This document shows, in pieces, positions 21,566-33,461 of a stretch of 64,000 nt of DNA. The stretch is from Acanthochromis polyacanthus (taxonomy: Eukaryota; Chordata; Actinopteri; Pomacentridae): the NCBI RefSeq assembly GCF_021347895.1, contig NC_067132.1:27931757-27995756 (forward strand), given 5' to 3'. Every line of letters begins with the position of its first letter. The first letter of the stretch is position 1. The notes under the pieces were generated by a model. It did no database searches, was not told the DNA's origin, and worked only from the letters and a program-made list of their open reading frames with translations. The position numbers and the translations under genes are program-made.

Positions 21566-23234
21566 GTAAGCTATTCTTGCTTTATCCCCCCCCCCCCCCC
21601 CCCTGCATGCACCCCTTACTTCTCACCTTCACAACTGATTTCCAGCAACTCAGCTTGTTGATAGAGCCTCACGGAGCAGAAGGGGGCTTCATGTCATTAA
21701 GTTACTGGTGCCGTTCCCTCGGAGAACAAACACCGCTGCAACACTTCTTCCTAACAGCTGGTTAAGTGTGATGAAATGTGGATCGTCGGTGCCCTTGACG
21801 GCGCTGGAAGTCGGAGGGACCGCAGACACTTAGGCAGTTGTGCGCCACTTGTGCTTTCTGTCATTGCTCGTAGAATGAAGCCCGAGTGTCAATTAAACAC
21901 GTCAGGGAACACTTCATTCTGAATGTGATGACCCCATTTGTGGGTTATTTGAGCTCATCTGCATATGAAAGGCTGTGTAGCGTTTTCGACTCTGTGCTGG
22001 AGAGTGTTCAACGCTGATTATCACACCGTGGCGTGTCAAGTGGTTTTGGCAAGTTGATCTAAGCCACGCTTGTGCCACCAAACTACCACATACTGCACAA
22101 AAAAATGACAAACCAACGCTACGACTCATTGACAACACTGTGCATTCACATGGCAGATGTGTTGCATGTGTTTACAGCTCGGAGTAAAAGTGTTGAGAGT
22201 GATGGCTCAATCGCAGCCTCCAGATTATTCCTTTTGTTTGCACACAGTGTACAACAGCGATATTATTAGTGGGCACGACCGCTTCCTGTGGTGTGGAGAC
22301 GGATTAGGGAACAATCTGAGGATATCAAAAGAGGCTTGACGGAATCTGATTTGGTGAGAAACGCGGGATCACAGATGCAACCTTGCCCCCATTCCGCAGC
22401 AGCAGATGCTTATTCGGATGAGGCAGGAAAAGGACACAAAATGTAGACATGTTTGATTGTTACATCAGCAGCCCCAGTGCAAGTTGTAATTACATCAAAT
22501 TTGCATCTCCCACGAGGATGAATCGAGTGCGTTGTGGACAGAATCCACTTTTTTGGGGGGACTTTTTGAGGATTACTGCGCCAGGAACAATGCAATTCCC
22601 TCACTTCCCATTTCCCAGAATGTGTAACATCATTTCAGTGGGACTAAACAGAGATGCCCCGCAAATTCAAAGTCAATCCAATCTTCACTTACAGATTAGA
22701 TTAAAAAAAGAAGAAGAAAGCCTCCGCCTTCCACTACTTCAAGCACATCTAATGTAACTCACTTTAGTGTCAGAAGGCGCTGAGTCTTTTCTTATCAGCA
22801 TTCAGCTGAAAACACCTGCTTTGGAATAATCAAATTACGCTCCGAGGAGTCCACTTCCAGAGGAAAAAAAGAGGAGCTGGACCCCTTTGAGTACACAGAG
22901 GCTACTGTGCAGAAAATGAGCATTCAGGGCATGCAGCCACCAGCCACTCAGGTATTATAACTGCATTAGAGGGGATAAATGAAGAGACATGCAATATACT
23001 TGTGGTATATTAAGTGATGACAGTGATACTAACTGGCTCTGGTGCAGATCATGGCAATAATTTCAGCCATCTAGTGACACAATAAAGTGGAAGAAGACGC
23101 TTCTTTTGACGAGTTTTATTACAGGAATGTCACGTTTCTGCGATTTAGTTACCGCTGTTGGAAGAAGGTTCCGTTTTTACACTGTATGTAGACTTTGTAA
23201 ATACCAGCGATTTTGCATGTTTTTTAAAGGAAGT
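21566..23234. other. Non-coding; start of a putative intron
   Basis: It opens with a donor-like GTAAGC and a run of 18 C (21,586-21,603). I recognise no gene, transposon or array in the rest. Confidence 0.5.
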
Positions 23235-24320
23235 ATCAACAATTTGCACCCTTACTGCAATTATCACCAATTTTGGCACCTTAATTATTGAATATGCACA
23301 TTTATTGCACGTGCTTTTGTACCTTGTTTCATTATCTTTCTTGAATGTGTAAGCTACTGGATCCCCAAGTGGATCAATCTCTATTTTGTCCTTGATAGGT
23401 GGAAGATCCCCGCAAGGTATTACACCAAACAGGGTGACATCTGGTCTTGAATCATCTTAAAAGTTCAGTTTATTGGGTTTAGAATGAATCCAATTCAATG
23501 ACTAAAGGAAGAAAAAAATTCAAATGTGACCCTTTAACATTTGACACCTTTATTGCAATTATCAGCAATTTTCGCACCTTATTTCTTCGAATTGTTCATT
23601 TATTGCACATTCTCTTGTAAACTGGATTCATTAGCTTTCTTGAATGTACCGTGTATGAGCTACTGGACACCTTGAATTGCTGATCTTCCTGCAAGGCATT
23701 ACACCAAACAGGGTTGCATCTAATCTTGATTCCTGTTGAAAAGTTCAGTTTTTTGGGGGTTTATAGTGAATCGAATTCAATGCCTAAAGAAAAAACAAGA
23801 TAATTTAAAGGGTTTTTTTTTACAGACTTGTCCACTGTAAATCATTATTTTCAATAATTTACTTGCATGTCCTTTAAAAAAAAGGGATATATCTGCAGGA
23901 AAACATGCTACTTTCTGCCTTCATGGCCTTATAGACAGACATCTGCTGTTCCTTTGTAAATTTGTTTCATATTCTTTCTTGAATGTGTGAGCTACTGGAT
24001 ACCTTGAATCCCCCCCCCCCCCCCCAAGTGGCTCAATCTCCATTTTGGCCTTGACGGGTGGAAGTTCCCTGCAATGCATTACACCAAACAGCATTATATC
24101 CAGTCTTGAATCTTGTTGAAAAGTGACATTTTTTGGGTTTATAGTTAAGTTGGATTTTTATTGAGTTGGATATCTAAAGATTGTTTACAGATTTGACCAC
24201 TGTGAGTCATGTATTTTCAAGAATCTACTTGCCTGTGCTTTAAAAAAAAAACAGACAAAATCTGGAATACCTGCTACTTTCGGAGTTCTAGATAGACATC
24301 TACCGCAACAGGACCTCTTT
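23235..24320 (+). repeat. Degenerate tandem array 1 (about three units)
   Basis: Landmarks recur in the same order: TTATTGCA, TTCTTGAATGT, GAGCTACTGGA, CATTACACCAAACAG, TCTTGAATC and TTGGGTTTA. The ATTACACCAAACAG core occurs at about 23,420, 23,698 and 24,078, giving spacings near 280 and 380 bp. The later units contain an extra block around TTTACAGA, CCACTGTAA, TACTTGC and CTACTTTC that is itself present twice (about 23,819 and 24,185). AGCTACTGGAT...CCCCAAGTGG ATCAAT resembles the end of some fish LINE tails, so the unit may derive from one. Units are clearly diverged. Confidence 0.85.
24010..24025 (+). repeat. C16 homopolymer
   Basis: A run of 16 C inside the third unit of array 1. The first unit has only CCCC at the same place, so the run expanded locally. 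Confidence 0.9.
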
Positions 24321-26659
24321 CCAAGCAAATGTAAAGTCAATCGGCTCTTTATGCCTCTTTCGGCGCTGTGTCCATGTAAATTTAATGGCAAGACTGAGTG
24401 CCTTGTGGTAAATTACAGCATACGTCCACTAAGCTGTCATCACAAGCTCCCAGATCCGCTGCTCTGTTTGATTAGGCTAGGCTGTTATTTATGTACAGTC
24501 TGCAGTCTTTTACCATAAGCACAAGTCCAGCAATCAGTCATAGGGATATGCCACCTATCACTGCATTCAGAGGCAAGTGTCCATCAGCAGCCTCGGGCTT
24601 AAACAGGATCAATACTTGAGATTATTTGGCGTCTCCAGACTCTCTTTACCCTGGGCTCTTCAATCTCCGCCCCCCACTCAATGGACTCATTTTGACATCA
24701 TTCGGCTCTAAATGAGGTGTGTCCGAGCGTGTGTGTGTGTGTGTGAGCTTGGCGAGTGTGTACGTTTCTGCAGCGCCATAAGATGCAATAAGCTAACTGT
24801 CAGAGACTTGCCTGCACAGTTTAAAGCATCTGAATGCTAATCAGACGGCGGGGTTTTTGCTTGTTCTGTCTGCAGTCTCGAGGCCAGTCTCAGATGCAGC
24901 TATTGTGCTTGTATAAACGCGCTTTTTGTGTCAGGCGGCAATTTCTCCCACGGCGAGCTGCACTCAGCCAAGACCCCTGCAGACCTCTAAGACCGGGCCC
25001 TCCCCGGCTCTCAGACAATCATCAGCAAGAGTCCTAAACATCTGAAATTAAAGTCTCGCAGTGATGGATGACTCTCAATCTGCAGGAGATATTGCACACG
25101 CTTGTGCTCTGAATGATGGGCGACTCCTCTTCACTCCACTTAGCAATTATTTATATAGATGTGTCTCCGTTCGTTTGTCAGTTACGGAGACGTGGCGTTT
25201 CTTTCTCTCCTGTGGTGGAAAATATACCCCGCAGAGGTAAAAAAAATAAATAAATTTTTTAAAAAAAGCTCCCTTTCCTGCAGCCTCCAAAGATGCTGAG
25301 GCTTTTTCTGGAAAGCAAACGCATCTAACCATCCCTGTGGTATACATACGTTGTCTGAAGTAGCTCGGAAATAGAAATAGGAAGAACGCGGTTACCTGGC
25401 GGTGCCATTTCATATCGAGGACACAACAGTTTTTGCCCTGTGAAAACACAAAACAGTGAGCTCAGTGTGGTGTTCTGTGCGAGATAAAAGGTGAGGCAGA
25501 TCCTCGGAGACTCCACTGTGCAGTTATTACTCATATCTGAGAGCTGCTTTGGCTTATCTTAGAATGGCCACAGTTGGAGGAGGCCAAGAAAAATGACAGC
25601 AGCCTTTTTTTGCTCAACTTCGTTGACATCATTAACCTGCTTGTCTCGTCTTTTTTGGGGTTTTAACACTTCCGCTATAAAGCACCTCGATTCACTTTGA
25701 AGCTAAACTCCAAAGTGTGGTCAGTTCATTGTCTTTGCTTTTGTTCAGCTTCTTTATTTATGAACTTCTTTCATATATGCTTTTTGAAAAACAGCAAAGT
25801 CTTAAAATACCCCAGAGGCCCTGGGGTGTTTGTGTCTCTGAATATATTTGTGCCATCTCGGTGAAAAATCTGCCACTGATTCTGAGCCAACAGTATGCAG
25901 GAACAGTTGTGGTCATAAGAAAATAAAGAATAAAATAGCAGTGAAGGCCATATACAGGCGCATGTGGATGATGAAAGGTGTTCCTTTGCCAATGCGTTCA
26001 CTCCACCACTTATAAAGTTACTCTTTGTTCCCTATCCATATCTGGATTGCGGTTTTCATTACTTGCCAGTTGGAGCAGGACAGCCAATTAGCAGGTTATA
26101 TATGTAATCACCATCCCTTGCATTTGTGATGAAAAGCTTTCGATCCGACACACATTCAATCATCGGGATCCACCCAAACAATAAACAGTCATCTCTGGCT
26201 AGACTCGACTCCATAACCTTAAACACAACCTCCCAGGCCCCCAATGGCAACTTGGGAAAGATTTCCTGTCACACAGGTGAATGACTATTAGTTTACTGAC
26301 CCTAGAGGTAGAGGAGATTGTAATGATTTCTAGAGAGGCTGCTGTGGGGCCTTTCATTATAAGGGGGCCAAACAGCGCTGTAACACTCCTGCAGGGGGAA
26401 ATGTGAGGTAAAAATACAGATATGGAATACTTCACTCAGGTGATCCGATTAAAATCTTGCAGATAACTGCCAGGCCGATGAAAATATTACAAGTTTATTT
26501 CCATTTCAGCTTCAAAAAACACTAAATTGTGGCACGGTGGCGAGTTAATCCTTCAGTAATTAGAAGATGACCACTAAGATACAGAGCTATTTGTAGAAGC
26601 TGACATTAAGGCTGCAACCAATGATTATTTTTCATTATCAACCAATCTGTTGGTGCTTT
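24321..26659. other. Non-coding; (GT)9 only
   Basis: A short GT tract lies at 24,728-24,745. The rest has no recognisable transposon or gene. The stretch 24,500-25,130 is of mixed composition and repeat-free, but I have no specific evidence of function. Confidence 0.5.
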
Positions 26660-27515
26660 TTCTTCAGTTTTTAATTACTTAGTTGCTGAAATATCTTAAA
26701 AGTTTTGACCCACAAACACTTAACTCCAAAGTTGCTAAGAATGCAATTATTGATGTTTTTTTGCACCTCATACCTCACTTTAGCACCTAATCAACACATA
26801 TTGTGAATTATTAATATTTTGTACTTTTAAAAAACCCCACAACATCGATTTTTCTACATATACTAGAATATGTGGCATATCATTCTATTTAACAGGTATG
26901 TGCAATATATAGATAATAATCTGCACAATATTAAAACTTCTCTCAGTAATTCATTTTCTAACAGTATCTGTGCAACACTGTAGTGATATTTGTGGTTTAT
27001 ACTTATGTATATTCTATGTTTTTTCTTTAGTATATCAATATTTTCTTGCGAAAATACCTCAAACATTTTGACCCACAACCACGCAAAAACCCAGTTTGCT
27101 CAAAATGCCATTTTTATTTTAATTACACTGAAAAACTGCTATACTTACAGATATTTTGTACTTTCTAAAAACCCAGTGCAACATAATTTTTTCTACATAG
27201 AATATGCTGTTATTCTTCTAATTATGGACAAATCTGTGCAACGTATAGAGATAAAAATCTGCACAATATTAAAACTTTGCTCAGTGATTCTAGTTATGAC
27301 AGTATCTGTGCAACACTAGTAATACTTTTAGTTTATACTTATGTATATTTTATGTTTTTCCTTTAGTAGAATAATACTTAGTTGCTAAAATTAAAAAAAA
27401 AAGTTTAGACCGACAAGCACTGCAAAATAAATAAAATATTTAAATAATAAAAAAAAACACTAATTACACTGAAAAACTGTCGTACTTATGGATATTCTGT
27501 ACGTTTAAAAACACT
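26660..27515 (+). repeat. Degenerate tandem array 2 (period about 340 bp)
   Basis: Recurring landmarks are ACTTAGTTGCT, TTTTGACCCACAA, TTTTGTACTTT, TTTTTCTACATA, CTGCACAATATTAAAACTT, AGTATCTGTGCAACACT and TTTATACTTATGTATATT. CTGCACAATATT occurs at 26,921 and 27,259 (338 bp apart). ATTACACTGAAAAACTG occurs at about 27,123 and 27,464 (341 bp). So there are two full diverged units and the start of a third, which is cut off at CACTGCA where reverse-transcriptase sequence begins. Very AT-rich, with no coding capacity. Confidence 0.9.
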
Positions 27516-28020
27516 GCATTTCTATGCTGATGACACAGTTATTTACTGCTGTGGATCAACTCTTGTTCAGGCTGTTCAATCTTTGCAGAAAGACTTTATT
27601 GCTGCCCGACACTCTACAGTTACTTCATCTGAAACTTGGTCTCAGTGTGGAAAAGACTAAACTAATGTTTTCCAGTTCTATGAAGTGGCCACAAATGATT
27701 CCCTCGGTGTCCACACATGAGGGAAATGAAACAGAGGCGGTTCACGTGTAAAAATACTTGGGTGTCTTGATCGATGACTCTTGTGAAGAAACTTAGGCCA
27801 AAACTGTGATTTTATCTTAAAACAAGTTGTGTTTTTCTTTTAATGCCAAAAAGCTGCTTTTTTTCCCCTGAGTTGGATTATGGAGATCTTTTGTATATGA
27901 ATGCTTCTGCTCAATGTCTTTGAATGGTTGATACTGTTTAACATGCTTCTAAGAACTGCAAAGTGTCGAAACGCCACAGCGAGTTCTACTCACGGGTGGG
28001 TTGGCCAGCATTCTTCTAGG
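27515..28020 (+). pseudogene. Reverse-transcriptase fragment of a non-LTR retrotransposon
   Basis: The plus strand encodes HFYADDTVIYC, with the catalytic YADD box of reverse transcriptase at 27,523-27,534. In a shifted frame it continues LKLGLSVEKTKLMFSS, then KYLGVLIDD after an in-frame TAA, and further on LDYGDLLYMNAS and a degraded VGWPAF. The order and spacing match fish jockey/L2/Rex-like LINEs (palm subdomain onward to the thumb region). At least one frameshift (before 27,630) and several stops make it non-functional. It is truncated at both ends: the fingers and most of the palm are missing upstream, the carboxyl end downstream. It starts exactly within the third unit of array 2. Confidence 0.88.
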
Positions 28021-29281
28021 ATTAGTATTTATATATATATTTTGGTTCATTTTATATATATATTTTTATACTGATATTCCTTAAATCTTTGCACCGTCTC
28101 CTTTTTGCTGCTGTAACGCTGCACTTTTCTCCACAAAAATCAATACATTTTCACATGTGAGGGTTTGAATTCTGTAGCCGCCAACAGATTTAATCATCTT
28201 ATTTTCTAGCGAAGTGTTTAACTCGCTTGTTTGTGCAGCGAGAAGGATTTGTAATCCCGTCTTCTCCCTTTAAACACAGCCGATTACTCCGTAAGGTAAG
28301 GGTTTAACCATATGGCGGCAACGTCTCCCTGCTAACAACACACGTGAGGCAATGATCTAATACATCTTCCAGCAGCGGTTGTGCCACTCACTGTTCTACA
28401 TTCTGTTTTCAACAAGCATCTGCAATTAATTCTGTGCCACATTCCGCCGTGTGCCACATAATATTTCCACTTTTATTCATCTACGTCCGAACTCATCTTC
28501 GTTTCATTAAAAGGAAAACGCGGCCCTGAAATGACAATTTCCCCCCAACGCAGCTTTTCCTGCAAAGCACCTACTCAAAAAACAGAACATTTCACATTTC
28601 GCTTAACACACTTGAGCAAGCTGCACTCCCCGGCATGTACAGAGCTGCTATAAATGCAACCGGTGCAGCACAAATGTTGCAGTCCCATTTGCTCAGTAAT
28701 CCTATCACAGTATCTCAAATTCATGTATCCTGGATGTCGTGGTGAATACAGAACAAAGTGCACTACAGGTGCGTCGGAACAAAGAGGACACGTGCACATT
28801 TACAGCTCAGTGTGGTCCACAGCATCCCAGATAGAAAGTTGAAGGGCTTGTGTAGGTGACTCAAGTTTAATGGGAAATATTTAGTCATCTTTCTAGTATC
28901 TCCTCTTCTTATTATCATGGCAGAGAGCAAAATTACATCATAACGCATTGAAGTAGAACAGAGGCCGAGCTAGCAGCCGTTTGATATGGGAGCTAACCGC
29001 AAAAAACTCAGTCGCACTTATCCATGAAACATCATCCGGCTCGTTTATGTTATCATGGCTTCAGCATGTCGTCAGGTTAGACTGCCAGTCATGTGCTGAT
29101 ATGATGGAGGTTTCGCTCTGTAACCACGGCTGCATTTACAAGCCTGGAAGATGCCATTGGACTTTATCATCTTTCTTCTTTTACTCCTGCTTCATGAGTG
29201 CAAAGCTGAAGTGTGGAAACTACAATGGAGCACGAACCTGGTCATGGTTACCTAAACTGGCTAGTGCTACACAATAACAGG
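28021..29281. other. Non-coding; AT tract only
   Basis: An AT-rich simple stretch with TATATATAT lies at about 28,028-28,075. Otherwise no features are recognisable; open frames are below 100 codons. Confidence 0.5.
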
Positions 29282-30490
29282 GGTGGAGATCTGCATGTTT
29301 GATGTTCATTATGGACTAATTTTGCAAAATGTCTACTGTTTATAAAGAATAAACAGGAGCGCTAAGGAAGGTCGTTCAGAAAGCTATTCGCTATTAGCTA
29401 TTCGATGCAAATTCTGTTGTCGTCCTGCACAGCATAGCTTTCAGTTCAATCACAAAAATTGCTTGTTGGAGGAGCACAATCACTCTGAAGTGTGATTTTT
29501 GCAGTAAATTTAATTTTAGTCTTTGTTTAGAAAGAAAATGCAGCACAAACCTGACAGTAGTTAGCTTGGTCGGCTAGTTTACATGACAAAATAAATGCTT
29601 GTTGGAGCAACACAGTCAGACTTAAAAGTGCAGTAAACTTTAATTTAGTCTTTGTTTAGAAACCAAAATGTAGCACAAACTTGCAAAATATCAAACAAGG
29701 GCTCGGAAAAGAGATATTCAATGATTATTAAAATTCTAAACAATAATGTAGTTCAACTTATATCCTGCAAAGCAAAGATTTCAGTCCAACCAAAAATACG
29801 ATTAGTGGAGCACAATCAGATTCTAAATGGTGGTTTATGCAGTAAATGTTAATTTAGTCCTTGTTTCGAAACCAAAATGCACAACAGATTTTCTGTTGTT
29901 GTGATGTTAGCGACAGTTAGCAGAGCAGCTAATTTTAAATGCTAACAGGGGTGACTGGATCTCCACAAAATCTACATTTTGCATGTTTATTAATAATTAA
30001 TTTAGCAAAATTTCTAATGGGGGCTCAAAAAAGTACATTCAAAAATAACTAGAATGACAGAAAATAATGTAATGCAACTATACTGCAAAGTAGAGGTTTT
30101 AGTCCAATCAAAAATGCTCATTGGAGCAACACAATCAGATTTTCAAGTGTGTTTTTTGCAGTAAATTTACATTTAGCTTTAGCTCAGGAACCAATATGCA
30201 GCACAAACTTTATGCTATTCTATTGTGAGCGATAGCAAGACCAGCTAGTGGTGGATTATAAAAAGTGTGAGAGGATCAACATAAAATATGCAATTTGCAT
30301 GTAAATTTATAATGGATTTTGCAAAATTTTGAACAGAAATTAAAAAAAAAAAAAGATGTTCAAAAAGAAATAAAATGTCAGGCAATAACGTGATGCCAAT
30401 TTTGACATTATCCAGCAAAGTGGAGATTTCAGTCCTATCAGAAAACGCTTGTTGCAGCAACACAATCAGACTCTGAAGTGAGGTCTTAGA
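29282..30490 (+). repeat. Degenerate tandem array 3 (period about 330 bp)
   Basis: The core TTTCAGTCCAATCAAAAA followed by TGCTTGTTGGAGCA and CACAATCAGA recurs at about 29,441, 29,781, 30,100 and 30,429, giving spacings of about 340, 319 and 329 bp. Each unit also has TTTAGTCTTTGTTTAGAAAC, AATGCAGCACAAACTT, a GCTAGTT/GCTAATTT block, ATTTTGCATGTTTAT and TTAGCAAAATTT. An extra partial core at about 29,597 marks a smaller internal duplication in the first unit. Units differ by many substitutions and small indels. No coding capacity. Confidence 0.92.
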
Positions 30491-31231
30491 AGAGCGTGAA
30501 AGGACAAAGAAACAGTTCCCTCTGCATTCATTCACGCTTATCTCCCAACAAATGCCTCAGTGGAAAATGTCATTGAGGAGATAGGAGGGGGACATTGTCA
30601 TCTGTTTCTTAGTTTACTATTCAGAAGAGTGCCGATCGAACATAAAATTACCCATTCAGCCCCCCCGGCACCTAAATCACTGTGACTCTTAAGGACATCT
30701 TTTTTGTGTACAGGTTTTTTTTTTTTTTTGACTTAACGGCTTTCAAACAGGTCTGGCCCTTATGCCTTATATAAACCATGAACCTGGGGAGTGATAAAGC
30801 ATTGCACTTCTTCCATTAAATAGAATAAGAAATCATCCTGACAGACCCTAGATCTTGGCCTGGGTGAGTCTTCTTATGAGCGAGACTTCCTCAAGGTCAG
30901 CGTGATCGTACTTTCTTCAGCGTGTGCAGCTACTCTGATGAATAGGACACAGCGTATGGCGGGGAGGATGTGAGCGATGAAGATTCACAGTGGGGGGGTT
31001 AATGTATTGTGTTTACCTGTAAATAGAGGCCACCCAGAGTTGTGCGCCTCTTAGTTGGGACAGAGATTAAAAGGACGGCAACTTCTGAGTCCCTCATTTA
31101 TAACGGTTCGTGTCGAGAGAGCCGGACGTGGACATAAAACTTCGACAACGAAAAAGTCTGTCCGTGAAAAAAAAAAAAAAAGTCGATCTTGTCACGTTAT
31201 TTCATGAAAAAACAAGACGACATGGTCAATA
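30491..31231. other. Non-coding; T run and A run only
   Basis: T-rich run at about 30,715-30,729 and an A15 run at about 31,167-31,181. No gene or transposon seen. Confidence 0.5.
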
Positions 31232-31493
31232 TCCCCCGCCACATGTGATGTCTATGAGTCTATATCCAAGATAGTGATCAAGGGCCATAACTCTGTTAAA
31301 TATTATCGCACAGGTCTCATTTTCGAACTTGATCAAGGTGTCCATGGTGTGAAGCTACACACTAAATTTCGTAATCCGAGCTGTAATAGTTTCCGAGAAA
31401 AGCTGTCCCCTTCATCTCGGACGGACGGACGGAAGCACGGACGGACAGAGGCCAAACCTATATCCCCCTTTTCCACTTCGTGGAGGCGGGGGA
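31232..31493. mobile_element. 262-bp MITE with TA target duplication
   Basis: The left end is TCCCCCGCC preceded by TA. The right end is GGCGGGGGA followed by TA, an exact inverted match of 9 bp extended to 11 by the TA pairs. The interior has AGGGCCATAACTCTGTTAAA, ACACTAAATTTCGTAATCCG, AGCTGTCCCC and a GGACGGAC repeat. This organisation (TA flank, short inverted ends, no coding capacity) fits a Tc1/mariner-superfamily MITE of a type common in fish. Confidence 0.8.
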
Positions 31494-31559
31494 TAATTAA
31501 CCCTGTGCCGCTAAATCTATGAATTTCTAGTGATTTTAAGGTTTAAGATCTGCATGACA

Positions 31560-32310
31560 ACGAAACAACTCACTTTTTAAATAGTCATTATTTAAGATTA
31601 TGTCAGGTTTGGTTTAAAATTTAAGTTAGACTTCAGCTTAAAGCTAGAATTATATAAGAACAAAACAAAAATCACTTGCAATATAGGTTATGAAAACTGA
31701 AGACAGCAAAAGTTTATCACTTCATATAATAGTTAAATATTATCAATTATTTAGGATTAAGTCAGACTTGGTTTAAAATTAAAGCTACGCTTCAGAATTA
31801 AGCCAGGATTATACTCTTGTATTGAATAATTCAAAATATGATCGTTATTACATAAAATTAAGTCTGGTTTGGTTCAAATTGAAGTTAAGATTAAGTTTAA
31901 AGCCAGGATTATGTTGACACTATTTTTGAGTGGTTCTTCTAAATTATTTTATTTTAATAAATGTGATTTTGTGGTTTAAGTCCAGTCGGAGTACAAAATA
32001 AAACGTTAAATTTAAGTCGAGAACTGTAAACAGTAAAAGTGCATAAAATCATATAATTCATTTAAAAAAAAACAATTGTTGAGGATTAGATCAGGCATGG
32101 TTTAAAATTGAGGGTAAACTTAAGTTTATACACTTCTTTCTAGTTTGTTTTGATGTTTAAGGACTGTGTGAACACAAACACTCATTTTAAATGTATAAAT
32201 TCATATAATATTGAAAAATATGATCAGTTATTCAAAATTAAGTCAGTTTTGGTTTCAAATTTGAAGTCAAGCTTAAGTTGTAAGCCAAGATTATGCTTCC
32301 TTGTGCACAC
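31560..32310 (+). repeat. Degenerate tandem array 4 (five irregular units)
   Basis: The core GATTAAGTCAGGTTTGGTTT followed by AAAATT, AAGTTAAGCTT and AAGCCAGGATTAT occurs at about 31,596, 31,755, 31,857, 32,084 and 32,237. Spacings are uneven (about 159, 102, 227 and 153 bp). Between cores, phrases such as TCATATAAT and AACACTCATTTT also recur. This looks like a higher-order unit with internal deletions. No coding capacity. Confidence 0.88.
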
Positions 32311-33317
32311 GGACAGCTGCTGATATGATTGTTGTGCAGTTTTTCTAAAATACCTAATGAAAAATTGACTTTATATAGCTAAACATACTTGTTTTTAAGT
32401 ATTTTGTATGACATTTTTTAAAAATGCACTTTAAATTTAAGTCAAACTTCAAATAGTTAAAAAAAATGTAATAAATTAAAGAAGATTGCAGTCAGGATCA
32501 TGCTCCATTGAAGATGTGTGCTATGAATGCATAGTTTTCCTAATTTACACTCCATTTCTTACATTCTTTGTGTCATGCTGTGTCCTACAGGCACACTACT
32601 GCCAAGCTTTTGAACCATTTCCACTACAACATCATGCAGATACAGATATTTGGCCTGCACACAGACACTTGATGGAATTTGCATCACTCACGGATGTGAA
32701 AAGTTTGGCTCCAGGCTAACAGCGGTGTCACACTGAGGCGACCTAATGTAAAAGTTCACACAGGAACACATGCAAGAAGCCGTTTGCTACATGACAATGT
32801 TCAACATCTACAAATAGCTGCTTCAGCGCAGCGAGGTGGGCAGCGAAACGTGACAGGTGGTTTGTGTTTACATGCCTCTGGAGCGTGGGGTTACCGAGAA
32901 GAGTCTATTTTTCCCTCACCTGAAAGTGCTGGAAAAACTGTCTCCAGCACAACAGAAATATTGCGCCTTTACGAGAAGCAAGTCAGACTGTGGAGGACAG
33001 GCATACGTCTCTAGTGTGCTTCAAAAGAAAATAAGGAGAGAGCAGCATTTGAAAACGAGAGGATTAGAATACCGAGCCTGGATTTGAACTATCACATTCT
33101 TTGGTTGGTGCAACAGACGCATGAAAACGTTGGCAATAGCATCAAACGCTTCCCTCCTTCCTTGAACCGGTTGGAGGAACTGGTGCCAGCGCTCAATATG
33201 GAGCTGAAAAGAAATGGATGGCACAAATAAAGATGCTACAAATCTGTTTTAGTTGATGAGGAAACAACTTCTAGTCGCATTTGAGCTGTTGGCCGTGATA
33301 ACATAGTGAATGTTCTA
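32311..33317. other. Non-coding, nothing recognised
   Basis: Short unrecognisable frames only, and no repeat relationship noted. Confidence 0.5.
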
Positions 33318-33461
33318 TCCACTCTGGTCACTTCATCAGGTACGCCTTGCTAGCAAAAGGTTGGACCTCTTCGTGGAGTACTTTCAACTCGGCGTTGTAA
33401 ACATTCTTCAGAGATGTTGGTCCATATTGACATGGTAGCATCAAACCGCTGCTGCAGATTT
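33318..33461 (-). mobile_element. 3'-terminal fragment of a Tc1-like transposon
   Basis: CACTCTGGTCACTTCATCAG, then GTACGCCTTGCTAGCAAAAG, GTTGGACC and TTGGTCCATATTGACATGGT. It is a diverged parallel of the left end of the element at 33,981-34,935 (CACTCGCTGGCCACTTTATT, then TTGGTCCATATTGACATGAT). It comprises the terminal inverted repeat and the last codons of the transposase in minus orientation, about 145 bp in all. Confidence 0.85.

Noticed and set aside
29282..30490. Regularly spaced repeats considered as a CRISPR array
   Set aside because: Units are about 330 bp with diverged landmarks and no constant short repeat plus unique spacers; the host is a vertebrate.
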